Assembly: GCA_966424055.1 (NCBI GenBank)
Contig: CBJLMB010000009.1
Location: forward strand, 1 to 64,000
DNA: 64,000 nt
Direction of reading: 5' to 3'
From: Deminuibacter sp966424055
Lineage (GTDB): Bacteria; Bacteroidota; Bacteroidia; Chitinophagales; Chitinophagaceae
This document shows, in pieces, positions 25,158 through 33,878 of this stretch; positions within the stretch are counted from its first letter, which is position 1, and each line of letters opens with the position of its first letter. The notes under the pieces were generated by a model. It did not search any database and had not been told where the DNA came from. It saw only the letters and a list, made by a program, of their open reading frames with translations. The position numbers and the translations under genes are program-made.

Positions 25158-26702
25158 TTATGAATGAGCTTGCAGGTTCAGTGACAATACCTGCTCTATT
25201 CTTTTGATGGTAGCCTCTTTGCCGATCATTGCGGCAATATCAAATACGCCCGGCCCGAATTTACCGCCAACCAGCATTACCCGCAAAGGCAGCATCAGTT
25301 CACCCGGTTTCAGCTGGTGCACAGCTGCCAGCTCTTTCAGTGTTTTTTCCAGGTCATCATGCTCCCAGGAAGGCAATAGCCCGTAGGTTTTGGCCAGCTC
25401 TGCAAAAAACAATTGTTTTTTCTCATCCCATTTAGCCTGTATAGCACCTGTATCAACCGATGCCGGGGCCTGGAAAAAGAAGGTGCTTTGCTGTACAAAA
25501 TCAGTTAACAGGGTGCAGCGGTCTTTTACCAGCTCCAGTACCTGGTGCAGGTAATGGGTGTCCTGTACCTCAATACCGGCCTGTTGTAATATTGCCTGTA
25601 CCTGTGTTGCATAGGCTGTTACGGGCAGGCGTTTGATCCATTCATGGTTGAACCATTTGGCTTTTTCATAATCAAACTTGGCGCCGCCTTTGTGTACCCT
25701 TTCCATTGAAAACTGGTTGATCAGTTCATCCAGGGTAAACAATTCCTGGTCGGAACCATTGTTCCAGCCCAGCATGGCCAGCATGTTAACAAATGCTTCA
25801 GGTAAAAAACCTCTTTCGCGAAAGCCCTGTGTAAATTCCTGGGTACGCGGATCGGTCCAGTTCATGGCAAAAACCGGGAAGCCAAGCCGGTCGCCATCGC
25901 GCTTGCTCAGTTTGCCATTGCCATCGGGTTTCAGTATCAGTGGCAGATGCGCCCATTGCGGCATCTGGTCTTCTCCAAATAGATAACGCCACAACAGTAT
26001 ATGTACCGGTGCAGAGGGCAGCCATTCTTCCCCGCGGAATGCATGTGATATTTTCATCAGGAAATCATCTACCACAACAGCCAGGTGATAGGTAGGCATG
26101 CCATCTGCTTTCAGCAATACCTTGTCATCAACCTGTGAAGTATTGAAACTTACCTCGCCGCGGATCATATCAACAAAGCTCACGGTTTCATTTACCGGCA
26201 TTTTGATGCGGATAACATGCGGTGCGCCTTCATGTAACAATCTTTCAACTTCATCAGTGCTGAGGGTAAGAGCGTTGCGCATTTTCTCCCGCAATACATG
26301 GTTATACTGCGGCGATGGATTCTCTGCTGTTTTATATTCATTACGCATTGCTTCCAGTTCCTGTGGCGTATCAAATGCATAATAAGCCTTTCCTTGCTGC
26401 ACCAGCTGCTCTGCATACTGGCGGTAAATGACTTTGCGCTCACTTTGCCGGTAAGGGGCATAAGGGCCGCCTGTTACCGGGCTTTCATCAGGGTTCAACC
26501 CGCACCAGCGCAGTGTTTCAAAAATATAGGCCTCAGCGCCTTCAACAAAGCGGCTCTGGTCAGTATCTTCAATACGCAGAATAAAATCGCCACCCTGTTT
26601 TTTGGCAAACAGGTAATTGAATAAAACTGTACGCACACCACCCAGGTGCAGGCCCCCGGTTGGTGAGGGGGCAAAACGTACTCGCACTTTTTTGTCGCTC
26701 AT
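25158..26702 (-). CDS. gltX: glutamyl-tRNA synthetase
   Basis: 514-aa class I aminoacyl-tRNA synthetase charging tRNA-Glu. The HIGH-type motif is in RFAPSPTGGLHLGGVRT and the KMSKS-type motif in GKLSKRDGDRLGFP. The C-terminal helical anticodon-binding part starts near residue 330. The start MSDKKVRVRFAPSP is preferred over an upstream codon three residues earlier. It diverges from the polysaccharide deacetylase gene. Confidence 0.95.
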   Translation of the reverse strand: MSDKKVRVRFAPSPTGGLHLGGVRTVLFNYLFAKKQGGDFILRIEDTDQSRFVEGAEAYIFETLRWCGLNPDESPVTGGPYAPYRQSERKVIYRQYAEQLVQQGKAYYAFDTPQELEAMRNEYKTAENPSPQYNHVLREKMRNALTLSTDEVERLLHEGAPHVIRIKMPVNETVSFVDMIRGEVSFNTSQVDDKVLLKADGMPTYHLAVVVDDFLMKISHAFRGEEWLPSAPVHILLWRYLFGEDQMPQWAHLPLILKPDGNGKLSKRDGDRLGFPVFAMNWTDPRTQEFTQGFRERGFLPEAFVNMLAMLGWNNGSDQELFTLDELINQFSMERVHKGGAKFDYEKAKWFNHEWIKRLPVTAYATQVQAILQQAGIEVQDTHYLHQVLELVKDRCTLLTDFVQQSTFFFQAPASVDTGAIQAKWDEKKQLFFAELAKTYGLLPSWEHDDLEKTLKELAAVHQLKPGELMLPLRVMLVGGKFGPGVFDIAAMIGKEATIKRIEQVLSLNLQAHS

Positions 26703-26781
26703 AGGCTGCAAAAATAACTGAACTATGCGGAAGTGAGGTATCTGCCATCCTGTTTATACTGCTGTTCCCTGCACAGATGAT

Positions 26782-26789
26782 TATCTTTG
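26782..26789 (+). promoter_or_regulatory. candidate -7 box for deacetylase gene
   Basis: TATCTTTG fits TAnnTTTG exactly and lies 26 bp before the ATG at 26816. No clear -33 box was found. Confidence 0.4.
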
Positions 26790-26815
26790 CACTCGCATCA
26801 CCGGAAAATAACCAT

Positions 26816-27499
26816 ATGTACCTGGTAAAAATACCCTGGTGGGTAAAAGCATTGTATCCCGCTCTTGTCTGGAATATGCCGGCAGAGGAAAAGGCGATCT
26901 ATCTTAGTTTCGACGATGGCCCGCACGAAACAGCAACTCCTTTTGTGCTGGATGTACTGCGCCAGTACCAGGCAAAAGCTACTTTTTTCTGCATCGGGAA
27001 AAATGTGGCAGCCCATCCCGGTATTTATAACCGCATCTTGCTAGAAGGTCATCGCACCGGTAATCATACCAACGACCATATGAATGGCTGGAAAACGGCT
27101 GATCAAACCTACCTGCAGAATATTACCAGGGCCGCAGCCTATATTGATTCTGATCTATTCAGGCCGCCTTATGGCCGCATCACCCGCTTGCAGGCAAAAC
27201 TGCTTACAGGCAGCAATGGCCTGCAGGGCATGGTGGCAGGAAGCAAGAAGAACAACGGCGCTGGTATCGCCCTGCCAGCGCGGCCTTTTAAGGTAATTAT
27301 GTGGTCAGTGCTGAGTGGTGATTTCGATACCAAGCTCAGTCCCGGGAAATGCCTGCAGCAGGTGATTATGCGTACCAGGCCGGGAGACATTGTGGTTTTT
27401 CATGACAGCACCAAAGCCTGGGACCGCATGCAGTATGCATTGCCGCGCATGCTGGAATATTTTTCTGCAAAAGGATATTCTTTTAAAGCATTGCCTTAA
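26816..27499 (+). CDS. polysaccharide deacetylase (NodB domain)
   Basis: 227-aa NodB/CE4-type metal-dependent deacetylase acting on N- or O-acetylated polysaccharide. Motif 1 is YLSFDDGPH with the catalytic and metal Asp; motif 2 is TGNHTNDHM with the two metal His; motif 3 is FRPPYGRIT. Later motifs are weaker (SGDFDTK, GDIVVFHDSTKAW). It has a hydrophobic N-terminus, not a clean signal peptide, so it may be cytoplasmic-membrane associated. It is a single gene with a terminator-like stem 77 bp downstream. Confidence 0.9.
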   Translation: MYLVKIPWWVKALYPALVWNMPAEEKAIYLSFDDGPHETATPFVLDVLRQYQAKATFFCIGKNVAAHPGIYNRILLEGHRTGNHTNDHMNGWKTADQTYLQNITRAAAYIDSDLFRPPYGRITRLQAKLLTGSNGLQGMVAGSKKNNGAGIALPARPFKVIMWSVLSGDFDTKLSPGKCLQQVIMRTRPGDIVVFHDSTKAWDRMQYALPRMLEYFSAKGYSFKALP

Positions 27500-28028
27500 A
27501 CCCCTCCTGTTATATTGATAAATAAAATAGGAATAAGCAGGGAAGGAAAACGAATTGTAGTGATAGAAAAAGAAAGGCCGAGGTGGATACCTCAGCCCGT
27601 TTTTAATCCGTACCCTATGAAAACTTTTCAAAATTAAGCGTTGATGTTGTCACTTCAAAATTTATATATGTAATTTTTCCATGTTTTTGATTAAATAATC
27701 ATGAACACCTCCCGAAACTACCCATTTTAAATCATATTTCGCCTTGTTTTATTTTAAAAAAGAATGAAGAAACAGGTAACAGGAATTTTTAATTGTAACG
27801 ATGATGATTCAATTGTTCTGCTATAATTTATTGATTTATAAATTATTGTAATTAGTATGGCGGATTGGTAGGCTATAAAAGCAAGCTTGATCGCCTGTTT
27901 TCTACAGGAGCAGGTGTCGTTACTGGGGCTTCCTGGTAATTTTAAGGGGGGCGCTAAAAAAAATTGCTGATATCATAAAAAAATCCGGGCAATAACCTGA
28001 AAACAATGATTTTACTGTAAAAAAGAAT
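27500..28028. other. AT-rich gap with a terminator-like stem and mini-ORF
   Basis: GGCCGAGGT (27576-27584) and ACCTCAGCC (27589-27597) form a stem with one mismatch, followed by GTTTTTA, which would end the deacetylase message. Just after it, ATG AAA ACT TTT CAA AAT TAA (27617-27637) is a six-residue ORF, MKTFQN, overlapping the small palindrome TGAAAACTTTTCA. Beyond that the region is AT-rich with no supported gene. Confidence 0.5.
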
Positions 28029-28595
28029 TTATACCCAGGTATTGCCGTATGCAGGAAGATGGCTGATCTTTTCCAGGATATATTGTACCCGTTGCTCAAG
28101 CGGCATGTCGCCGCGCAAATCCAGTATAGGTGCAGTTTGCTGGTTCAGCCATCGCTCATGTGCCACAATGGTGCGGTTAGAAATACCTGTGGCATGATCA
28201 TAGTCTGCGGCCCAGTTCATGAATGCTTCATACAATTGTTTTCGCAGTGGATCGGTGAAAATAATTTCCCCGTAACGCTGTAATTCCCTTTCCTTCAACC
28301 TGGCCATGCGTATGCCCGGTGGCAACCAGAGAAAAACAACCAGGTCAAATGCAGGAAACACATCTGTACCCCAATTGATAACCGACCCGCCAAGCACCCA
28401 GCTGTTTTGTTTTTGCAAGTCTGTTCGCAGGTACCTGTTCCTTTCAGCTATATCCCGTTTTACTGTAAAAGGCGGATCTGATTTTTCCCAGTAATATTCA
28501 TCACTGTCAAAGTAAGGCAAGCCCAGTTGCGATGCCACTGCATTGCCTGTGGTGGTAACCCCCGATCCGGATGCGCCGAAAATATGCAGTTTCAT
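28029..28595 (-). CDS. P-loop NTPase (adenylate/shikimate-kinase-like) with altered Walker A
   Basis: 188 aa. It begins MKLHIFGASGSGVTTTG, a Walker A-like loop in which the conserved Lys of GxxxxGK[ST] is replaced by Val. FDSDEYYWEKSDPPF follows, as in small-molecule kinases. A later Arg-rich lid segment (RMARLKERELQRYGE) and DHATGISNRT are present. Related proteins with GASGSGxTT loops are annotated as AAA or adenylate-kinase-like, so the loss of Lys may be a subfamily trait. The substrate is unknown. Confidence 0.8.
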   Translation of the reverse strand: MKLHIFGASGSGVTTTGNAVASQLGLPYFDSDEYYWEKSDPPFTVKRDIAERNRYLRTDLQKQNSWVLGGSVINWGTDVFPAFDLVVFLWLPPGIRMARLKERELQRYGEIIFTDPLRKQLYEAFMNWAADYDHATGISNRTIVAHERWLNQQTAPILDLRGDMPLEQRVQYILEKISHLPAYGNTWV

Positions 28596-28787
28596 AAATA
28601 AGCGATAAACAGTTGCAAGATAATTAAAAGCAATACGATGCTTGTACCGTTGGAAACCGGGTGTTCAGGCTGTTCGCAAAAATACCACTCAACAGACGCA
28701 ATCAGCCAGCACGGCAATTGAATACAGATACTATGTTTGCTGTACCAATAACAACAAACAAAATCATCCACAGTAAAACCTATTACA

Positions 28788-29216
28788 ATGGAAGCAGTAA
28801 ACAAAACCGCAATCACAGTTGAAACAACCGTGAATGCCCCGGTGGAAAAAGTATGGAAATACTGGACTGAAGCAGCGCATATCGAAAACTGGAACAGTCC
28901 ATCCAACGACTGGCATACACCCAAAGCCGAGAATGATTTGAAGGAAGCTGGCCGTTTTGTGTACCGTATGGAAGCCAAAGACGGAAGTTTTGGATTTGAT
29001 TTCGGCGGTGTATACGATAAAATTAAAAACAATGCATTGATCGCTTATACACTCGATGACGGCAGAAAAGTGAACATCATTTTTTCTGCAGAAGGCAATA
29101 CAACCAAAATAACCGAAACCTTCGATCCTGAAGCAATAAACAGTTTAGAAATGCAGCAGGCCGGCTGGCAGGCGATCCTGGATAACTTCAAGAAATACAC
29201 CGAAGCTGCCCAATAA
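28788..29216 (+). CDS. SRPBCC (AHSA1-like) protein
   Basis: 142 aa with the START-like helix-grip fold. The N-terminus ITVETTVNAPVEKVWKYWTEAAHIENWN and the later GRKVNIIFSAEGNTTKITETFDPE match AHSA1/polyketide-cyclase-like proteins, which bind hydrophobic small molecules. No catalytic residues can be named. TATGTTTG (28732-28739) is a possible -7 box. A terminator follows at 29312-29340. Confidence 0.87.
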   Translation: MEAVNKTAITVETTVNAPVEKVWKYWTEAAHIENWNSPSNDWHTPKAENDLKEAGRFVYRMEAKDGSFGFDFGGVYDKIKNNALIAYTLDDGRKVNIIFSAEGNTTKITETFDPEAINSLEMQQAGWQAILDNFKKYTEAAQ

Positions 29217-29311
29217 ACCAGCACTGTTATTTCATCCATACTGCATAAATAAAGAACCCGATACCGGGTGAACCAGTTATACCTGCAATTGTTTCTAAAT
29301 AAGGGTTTATC

Positions 29312-29340
29312 AAAAGCGCTTTTATCAGCGCTTTTTTTTA
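29312..29340 (+). terminator. terminator after first SRPBCC gene
   Basis: AAAAGCGCT (29312-29320) pairs with AGCGCTTTT (29327-29335) and runs into a T-tract. Confidence 0.85.
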
Positions 29341-29375
29341 TGCAGGAATTGAACAGCAGATGGAATAAAATTGTA

Positions 29376-29399
29376 TATATTTGTAACCAAATGGTTTCA
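29376..29399 (+). promoter_or_regulatory. promoter box overlapped by TGTAACCA operator
   Basis: TATATTTG (29376-29383) fits the -7 consensus, with TTG at 29349-29351 as a plausible -33 element. The palindrome TGTAACCAAATGGTTTCA (29382-29399) begins inside the box and would cover the transcription start. The same core is at 41393-41410. A repressor binding here would block transcription; ArsR-family control is usual for such genes but no ArsR gene is in the window. Confidence 0.55.
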
Positions 29400-29427
29400 T
29401 TTAGATCGCCATTGTAAAACATAAGCT

Positions 29428-29901
29428 ATGCAAAAAGAAAACAAAGCGCCTTCTGCCGAAACAGCCATGCTGATCAGGCGGCCTGTTGCTGAAGTATTTG
29501 AAGCATTTATTAACCCGGAGATCACCACAAAATTCTGGTTTACCAAAAGCTCTGGCAAACTGGAAAAAGGAAAAGAAGTAGAATGGACCTGGGAAATGTA
29601 TAATGTAAGCTCTATTGCCCTGGTGAAAGATATTGTGCCCAATAAAAAAATTGCCATAGAATGGGGCAATCGTGGTGAGCCTCCGATAGGAGTAGAATGG
29701 ACGTTCGAGCCTTATGAAGCGCAGTTTACTTTTGTGCGTATTGTAATAGATGGTTTTACCGGCGATGCAGATGCTGTGCTGGAAAATGTCGCTGGAACTG
29801 TCGGCGGCTTCTGCTGGGTGCTCGCTGGCCTTAAAGCTTACCTGGAGCATCATATACAACTGAACCTGGTAGGCGACCGTTTCCCGAAGGGCATATCATA
29901 A
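29428..29901 (+). CDS. SRPBCC (AHSA1-like) protein
   Basis: 157 aa. The helix-grip pattern is SAETAMLIRRPVAEVFEAFINPEITTKFWFTKSSGKLEKGKEVEWTW and GFTGDADAVLENVAGTVGGFCWVLAGLKAYLEH, closest to the AHSA1-type group that includes stress-linked proteins next to ArsR regulators. It overlaps the convergent phosphotransferase gene by 6 bp. A strong operator overlaps its promoter. Confidence 0.87.
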   Translation: MQKENKAPSAETAMLIRRPVAEVFEAFINPEITTKFWFTKSSGKLEKGKEVEWTWEMYNVSSIALVKDIVPNKKIAIEWGNRGEPPIGVEWTFEPYEAQFTFVRIVIDGFTGDADAVLENVAGTVGGFCWVLAGLKAYLEHHIQLNLVGDRFPKGIS

Positions 29902-30915
29902 TGTTTGCAGCGCGCGGATAGATAGCTCAAATCCCGGCTGCTGCATACAGCTCACCGCTTCATTCAGCAGTGCTTTGCCGAATAACAATTGGCCTTCATG
30001 GCTGGCAAGACTTATTTGCCCGCTGCGCAGCTGTGCTTTTACTTGGGAGAGGTGCGCATTCGACATATCCTGGTCAAATACCTGGTGTGGCGGTCTAGTG
30101 CGGCTGGCTGTTTCAAACAGCAACAGGGCATACACCATGCGGCATACCTGGCGCATCATAAATAAGCGTGCTTTCTGGTAAGCCGTTGGCTGCATTCCAA
30201 AATAATTTTCGAGAAAAAAGTTTTCCTGTTCATCACCGGTAACATAAAAATTAGCAGCGATGGCCAGGTCAACATAACGGTCGTTCGCGGATGCGGCATC
30301 CCAGTCGATCACCCATATTTTTTCACCATCGCAGACCAGATTATTGGGATTAAGATCATTGTGGCTGGAAACTTTGTCTGTGTCCTGCCAGGGATAATGC
30401 TCCCTGATAATGTTGTAGTAATCAAAGCATATATCAAAAGTTGGCCCTTTCAGCATACCCGATCCTTTAAAACCGGCGATCAGCCTGTCTACTGTGTCTG
30501 CGAGCCTGCTTTCTTTTGAAAAAAGCGGCAATTGATGAATAGACCGGATTGTATGGGCCAGCTGAACCAGCAGCTGGTTCGCAGTTGTATAAACAGCTGC
30601 AAGTGGAACATGTTTAATAAAACCGGTAATAGTGATACCTGCTGTTTTATCAAGGTAAAATACCTGTGGCGCGATGCCTGCAGCTGCCGCCGTTTCCATG
30701 CAGGATGAGTGTTGAAGATCATGGACTGCAGGCACATGATCCAGCTTTAATACATAGGGCCGATCCCTGATCACCAGTTTATATACAGAAGAAGCAGAAA
30801 GGCCGCCTGCCAGTAAAGACAATTCCTGTATAGCTGTGGTGTCAAAAGTTTGCAGCAATGCATTGTCAAGTGCGGCCCGTTTTTCTGACGGTATAGGATG
30901 AATAGTTGATTGCAT
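29896..30915 (-). CDS. aminoglycoside/choline-kinase-like phosphotransferase
   Basis: 339 aa with the protein-kinase-like APH fold. The Brenner motif is SSHNDLNPNNLVCDG, with catalytic Asp and metal Asn. The second metal site is in IWVIDWDAASANDRYVDLAIAA. The nucleotide-binding Lys is in YVLKLDHVP. The substrate could be choline, a sugar or an antibiotic; resistance is not implied. It is translated 9 bp after the MarR-family gene, so it is probably under that regulator's control. Confidence 0.88.
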   Translation of the reverse strand: MQSTIHPIPSEKRAALDNALLQTFDTTAIQELSLLAGGLSASSVYKLVIRDRPYVLKLDHVPAVHDLQHSSCMETAAAAGIAPQVFYLDKTAGITITGFIKHVPLAAVYTTANQLLVQLAHTIRSIHQLPLFSKESRLADTVDRLIAGFKGSGMLKGPTFDICFDYYNIIREHYPWQDTDKVSSHNDLNPNNLVCDGEKIWVIDWDAASANDRYVDLAIAANFYVTGDEQENFFLENYFGMQPTAYQKARLFMMRQVCRMVYALLLFETASRTRPPHQVFDQDMSNAHLSQVKAQLRSGQISLASHEGQLLFGKALLNEAVSCMQQPGFELSIRALQTL

Positions 30916-30924
30916 GGTTGTTGA

Positions 30925-31356
30925 TTAAAGAGGACTTCCTCCCAGTGCTGAAAGCAATTGGATTAATGGCTGCATGTTTTTGGTCATGTCTGCAGGAATA
31001 ATTTCCCGCGCCAGTGTATCTGCTGTTTTCCTGGCGTCTTCAAACAATTGCCTGCCTGCGGTGGTGAGCACCACATAGCTTACCCTTGCATCCCGTTCAT
31101 TGGCTTCGCGTGTTACCCAGCCTGATTTTTCCATGGGCAGCAGCATCCGGGTTATACCTGAAGCGGTGATGCCCACCTTATCTGCCAGGTCTATCCGGCG
31201 CATTTTGCCTTCTGCCGATTGTTGCAACAGGTACAGTATAACAAAATCTGTAAATCCTATACCATGCATGTTTAAACGGTCGAACCGCCTTGAAACCAGG
31301 GACTGTGCCTTGGCCAGTCCGATCAGCAATTTCAGTGATGCATTTATTGTTGACAT
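30925..31356 (-). CDS. MarR-family transcriptional regulator
   Basis: 143 aa winged-helix dimer. Recognition-helix region: LADKVGITASGITRMLLPMEKSGWVTREANERDARVSYVVLTTAGRQLFEDA, the classic MarR wing pattern. It begins MSTINASLKLLIGLAKAQS. It is the first gene of a two-gene operon with the phosphotransferase. A TTGACTACTCAA motif 15 bp upstream is a likely autoregulatory site. The effector is unknown. Confidence 0.92.
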   Translation of the reverse strand: MSTINASLKLLIGLAKAQSLVSRRFDRLNMHGIGFTDFVILYLLQQSAEGKMRRIDLADKVGITASGITRMLLPMEKSGWVTREANERDARVSYVVLTTAGRQLFEDARKTADTLAREIIPADMTKNMQPLIQLLSALGGSPL

Positions 31357-31370
31357 ATACTTGACTACTC

Positions 31371-31382
31371 AATGATTTTGCA
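31371..31382. promoter_or_regulatory. candidate MarR operator
   Basis: TTGACTACTCAA has inverted TTGA/TCAA arms and sits 15 bp before the MarR ATG. The position suits negative autoregulation of the MarR-phosphotransferase operon. Confidence 0.45.
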
Positions 31383-31463
31383 ATAATACGCTAAAATACT
31401 GTTCGGGCCAAATACGGGATGGGAGGATGGGGTTGATAGAACCCACCTCTTATCCCATTCAGC

Positions 31464-31955
31464 TCACTGAAAATTTATCCATCTTGGCGTTATATCGTAA
31501 ATGACCTCCCTGCAAACGAACCAGCAAACTATACCGAATCCAACCGCTATGGAACAGCGCAATATGCTTATGGAAAGGCTTGGGGACTGATGCTTTACCC
31601 GGAATAAAAAACGGATGTTCAAAAAATTTATAATAATAAACAACAAACTGAAAAGAAGAATGATCATGAACGATCGGGCAAAGAACAGGCCGGACAGGTT
31701 GCCCGTGAGCGTATGACTATCGCTATAGATCTTTGCCGCTTGTAATATGGTCCCCGCATCAGTAGATGATAACGCTAAAACGCCTGCTATGATAATGGCA
31801 GCAAACAGGGATTCTGCATCATCCATACCACTATAAGGCCGTTTCAATAATTTCATGTAGCGTAGAACTAGCAATGCGATAGATATGAGCAGATAGGTTT
31901 GAACGATAAGGAGTATAAGAACAAATCCAACGTATGTGGGGAATAATGCTTTCAT
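31464..31955 (-). CDS. four-helix membrane protein, unknown
   Basis: 163 aa with about four transmembrane helices (near 8-33, 50-66, 89-113 and 130-147) and a short MDDAES loop between the first two. No family is recognised. It is last in the six-gene operon, 7 bp after the J-domain gene, so it should be cotranscribed with it. Function unknown. Confidence 0.7.
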   Translation of the reverse strand: MKALFPTYVGFVLILLIVQTYLLISIALLVLRYMKLLKRPYSGMDDAESLFAAIIIAGVLALSSTDAGTILQAAKIYSDSHTLTGNLSGLFFARSFMIILLFSLLFIIINFLNIRFLFRVKHQSPSLSISILRCSIAVGFGIVCWFVCREVIYDITPRWINFQ

Positions 31956-31962
31956 GGCTATA

Positions 31963-33873
31963 TTATTGAATTAATGTGATATTCCACTGATTAAGGTTTG
32001 AAAGGGCCGCAGGTAATTGCCCGGGACCGAATCCACCGGCGGTGGTTTCCCATAAATAGAAGGGGTGGCCATTAACATGAATGGCCATGGCTGTGCCGGG
32101 TGGCATTTTATCAAGACAGACAGCAATTAGTGCATGTTTATAATAATTGCTGGTCATTAACGCTACATGGTAACCTAGTTTGCCTAATATATCATACAAA
32201 AACAATGCTCTGGTATCGCAATCCCCTTTTAGATCTCCGACGAATTCGGTGGGAGACTGGACGCCAAATTTGGAATAACCTTTACAACAATCGCCATCAC
32301 AACGAGCAAGGTATCGACTAACATAGTCATCAGTGTAATTGGCAAAGCAGGATCTGTCCAATACAAGTGAATAAGGAATGGATTGAATACAGGATACCAC
32401 CATAGATGCCGCCTGTTGCCTGTTCAATGCCCTTGCTTTGGACAAGGAATCAAACGACACGGCAATTGTTTTTGTATAATCATTATCTGTTGCCAACATA
32501 AAGTGGTATACTGCACCGATACCTTGAGCAGCATACTGTTGTTCATTCATTTGCTCATGTGCAGCAGCAGATTTTTGGAGAACTGATGCGGGAAGGGAGA
32601 ACTGTATTGTATAACGGCTGCTGTCACGATCTTGCCACGACAGCTTATGACTAATTATGGTATCAGCCCGTTTGTCCCTGTTACGGATAATCGTTCTTCT
32701 TGAATCAACATTGCTTGTATGCCGGTTGGAAGGGATATAGGGTGCTTTTTTTGATTCATGAAATAAAGACCGGATGGCGATGAAAGTGATAATACCCACA
32801 GCCAGGGCAACCAGTAACAGGAATACTTTGTTAAATGTTGAAACAAGCCATCCCAATGATATTAACAGTAACGACATCAAGGTAAACAAGAATAGAGGAT
32901 GCCAAAAAAACGACAGGATCAACAATACGATCAACCACGACCAATCAGAGATGTGATCGTTACCTGTACGGAAAACGGGCTTAACTTCATTTTGATAAAA
33001 AGAGCGCTTTCCGGTATTCCTCGCATCCCTTTTCCATTCTACCCAATCTGACCAATAAGTACTGCCATCTGTTGTGTAAAGCTGTTGCCGGGTAAATGGG
33101 TATCCGGACTGTAGTTTTACCTCTACCTGTCCTGTGGGGGTATGGTCCTCCGTATATTCTTCCGTTATTTTTTCCTCATACCTATGCGGTATATAGCCAA
33201 AAAGCTTTGCCTGTAAAGTTCCAAAGCTGTATTGCTCATGACGCGTAATGTCTTTTAATTCGACATCTTTAATGCGGATATCCTGCAGTTCAAGTTGATA
33301 GTATTCTTCCTGTCCCGATACGATTATTTTACAATGAACCGGTTGGGGTATAGGTGTTAAAAAAGGCTCTGCAGCGGAGTAGGCTACCTGGTATGCTTCC
33401 GGTGGATCATCTTTGTAAATGTCAGGGGAAAGGATGGTCACAAATACTTCTGTCGGGCTAATGGTGAACCGCTGTTCCCACTGCCTTGTGTAAGTGTCGG
33501 TCAGCTCCGGTTCGCCCTGGAATTTGACTTCAATCATTCCATATACATAGATCTTTTTTTCGAGGGATACAGTATAAGTTCTTGTTCTCTTTTCACTGTG
33601 TGGGTCAGGGCTGTAGGTATCCCGGCTATGGTTAACCTGGGTTTGATTTTTAGTGGTTGCCCGGTAACTGTTATAGATATCGCGGATGGTTTCATTGCTT
33701 AGAATTTCATAGGCCTCATTGATCTCCTTAAAACGCTCGGCTGCATCCGGGTTACCGGGGTTTTTGTCGGGGTGGTACAATTTAGCGAGGCGACGATACG
33801 ATGCACGCAACGTTTCTTGTGTAGCTGTTTCATCAACCTCCAGGATAGTATAATAATCCTTCTTGTAATTCAT
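31963..33873 (-). CDS. J-domain / transmembrane / transglutaminase-like protein
   Basis: 636 aa with an uncommon order of parts. Residues 1-70 form a J domain with HPD at 34-36 (YHPDKNPGNPDAAERFKEINEAY), the site that stimulates Hsp70. A beta-rich region follows (about 85-300) with many Tyr and Glu. Two to three transmembrane helices lie near 310-370. The C-terminal part (about 400-636) resembles the transglutaminase/papain-like fold: SCIQSIPYSL, then a candidate triad Cys552 (GDCDTRA), His580 (KHALIAV) and Glu609 (LWETT). It may link a chaperone to an envelope cysteine protease or transglutaminase. Neighbours: 5 bp after the DUF4407-like paralogue, 7 bp before the last gene. Confidence 0.75.
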   Translation of the reverse strand: MNYKKDYYTILEVDETATQETLRASYRRLAKLYHPDKNPGNPDAAERFKEINEAYEILSNETIRDIYNSYRATTKNQTQVNHSRDTYSPDPHSEKRTRTYTVSLEKKIYVYGMIEVKFQGEPELTDTYTRQWEQRFTISPTEVFVTILSPDIYKDDPPEAYQVAYSAAEPFLTPIPQPVHCKIIVSGQEEYYQLELQDIRIKDVELKDITRHEQYSFGTLQAKLFGYIPHRYEEKITEEYTEDHTPTGQVEVKLQSGYPFTRQQLYTTDGSTYWSDWVEWKRDARNTGKRSFYQNEVKPVFRTGNDHISDWSWLIVLLILSFFWHPLFLFTLMSLLLISLGWLVSTFNKVFLLLVALAVGIITFIAIRSLFHESKKAPYIPSNRHTSNVDSRRTIIRNRDKRADTIISHKLSWQDRDSSRYTIQFSLPASVLQKSAAAHEQMNEQQYAAQGIGAVYHFMLATDNDYTKTIAVSFDSLSKARALNRQQAASMVVSCIQSIPYSLVLDRSCFANYTDDYVSRYLARCDGDCCKGYSKFGVQSPTEFVGDLKGDCDTRALFLYDILGKLGYHVALMTSNYYKHALIAVCLDKMPPGTAMAIHVNGHPFYLWETTAGGFGPGQLPAALSNLNQWNITLIQ

Positions 33874-33878
33874 TGTAT

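Noticed and set aside
27576..27597. Riboswitch in the AT-rich gap
   Set aside because: A single stem with a T-run and no conserved riboswitch core; a terminator explains it.
28592..29032. Minus-strand open frame of 146 codons
   Set aside because: Antisense to the SRPBCC gene; its hydrophobic look comes from the reverse reading.
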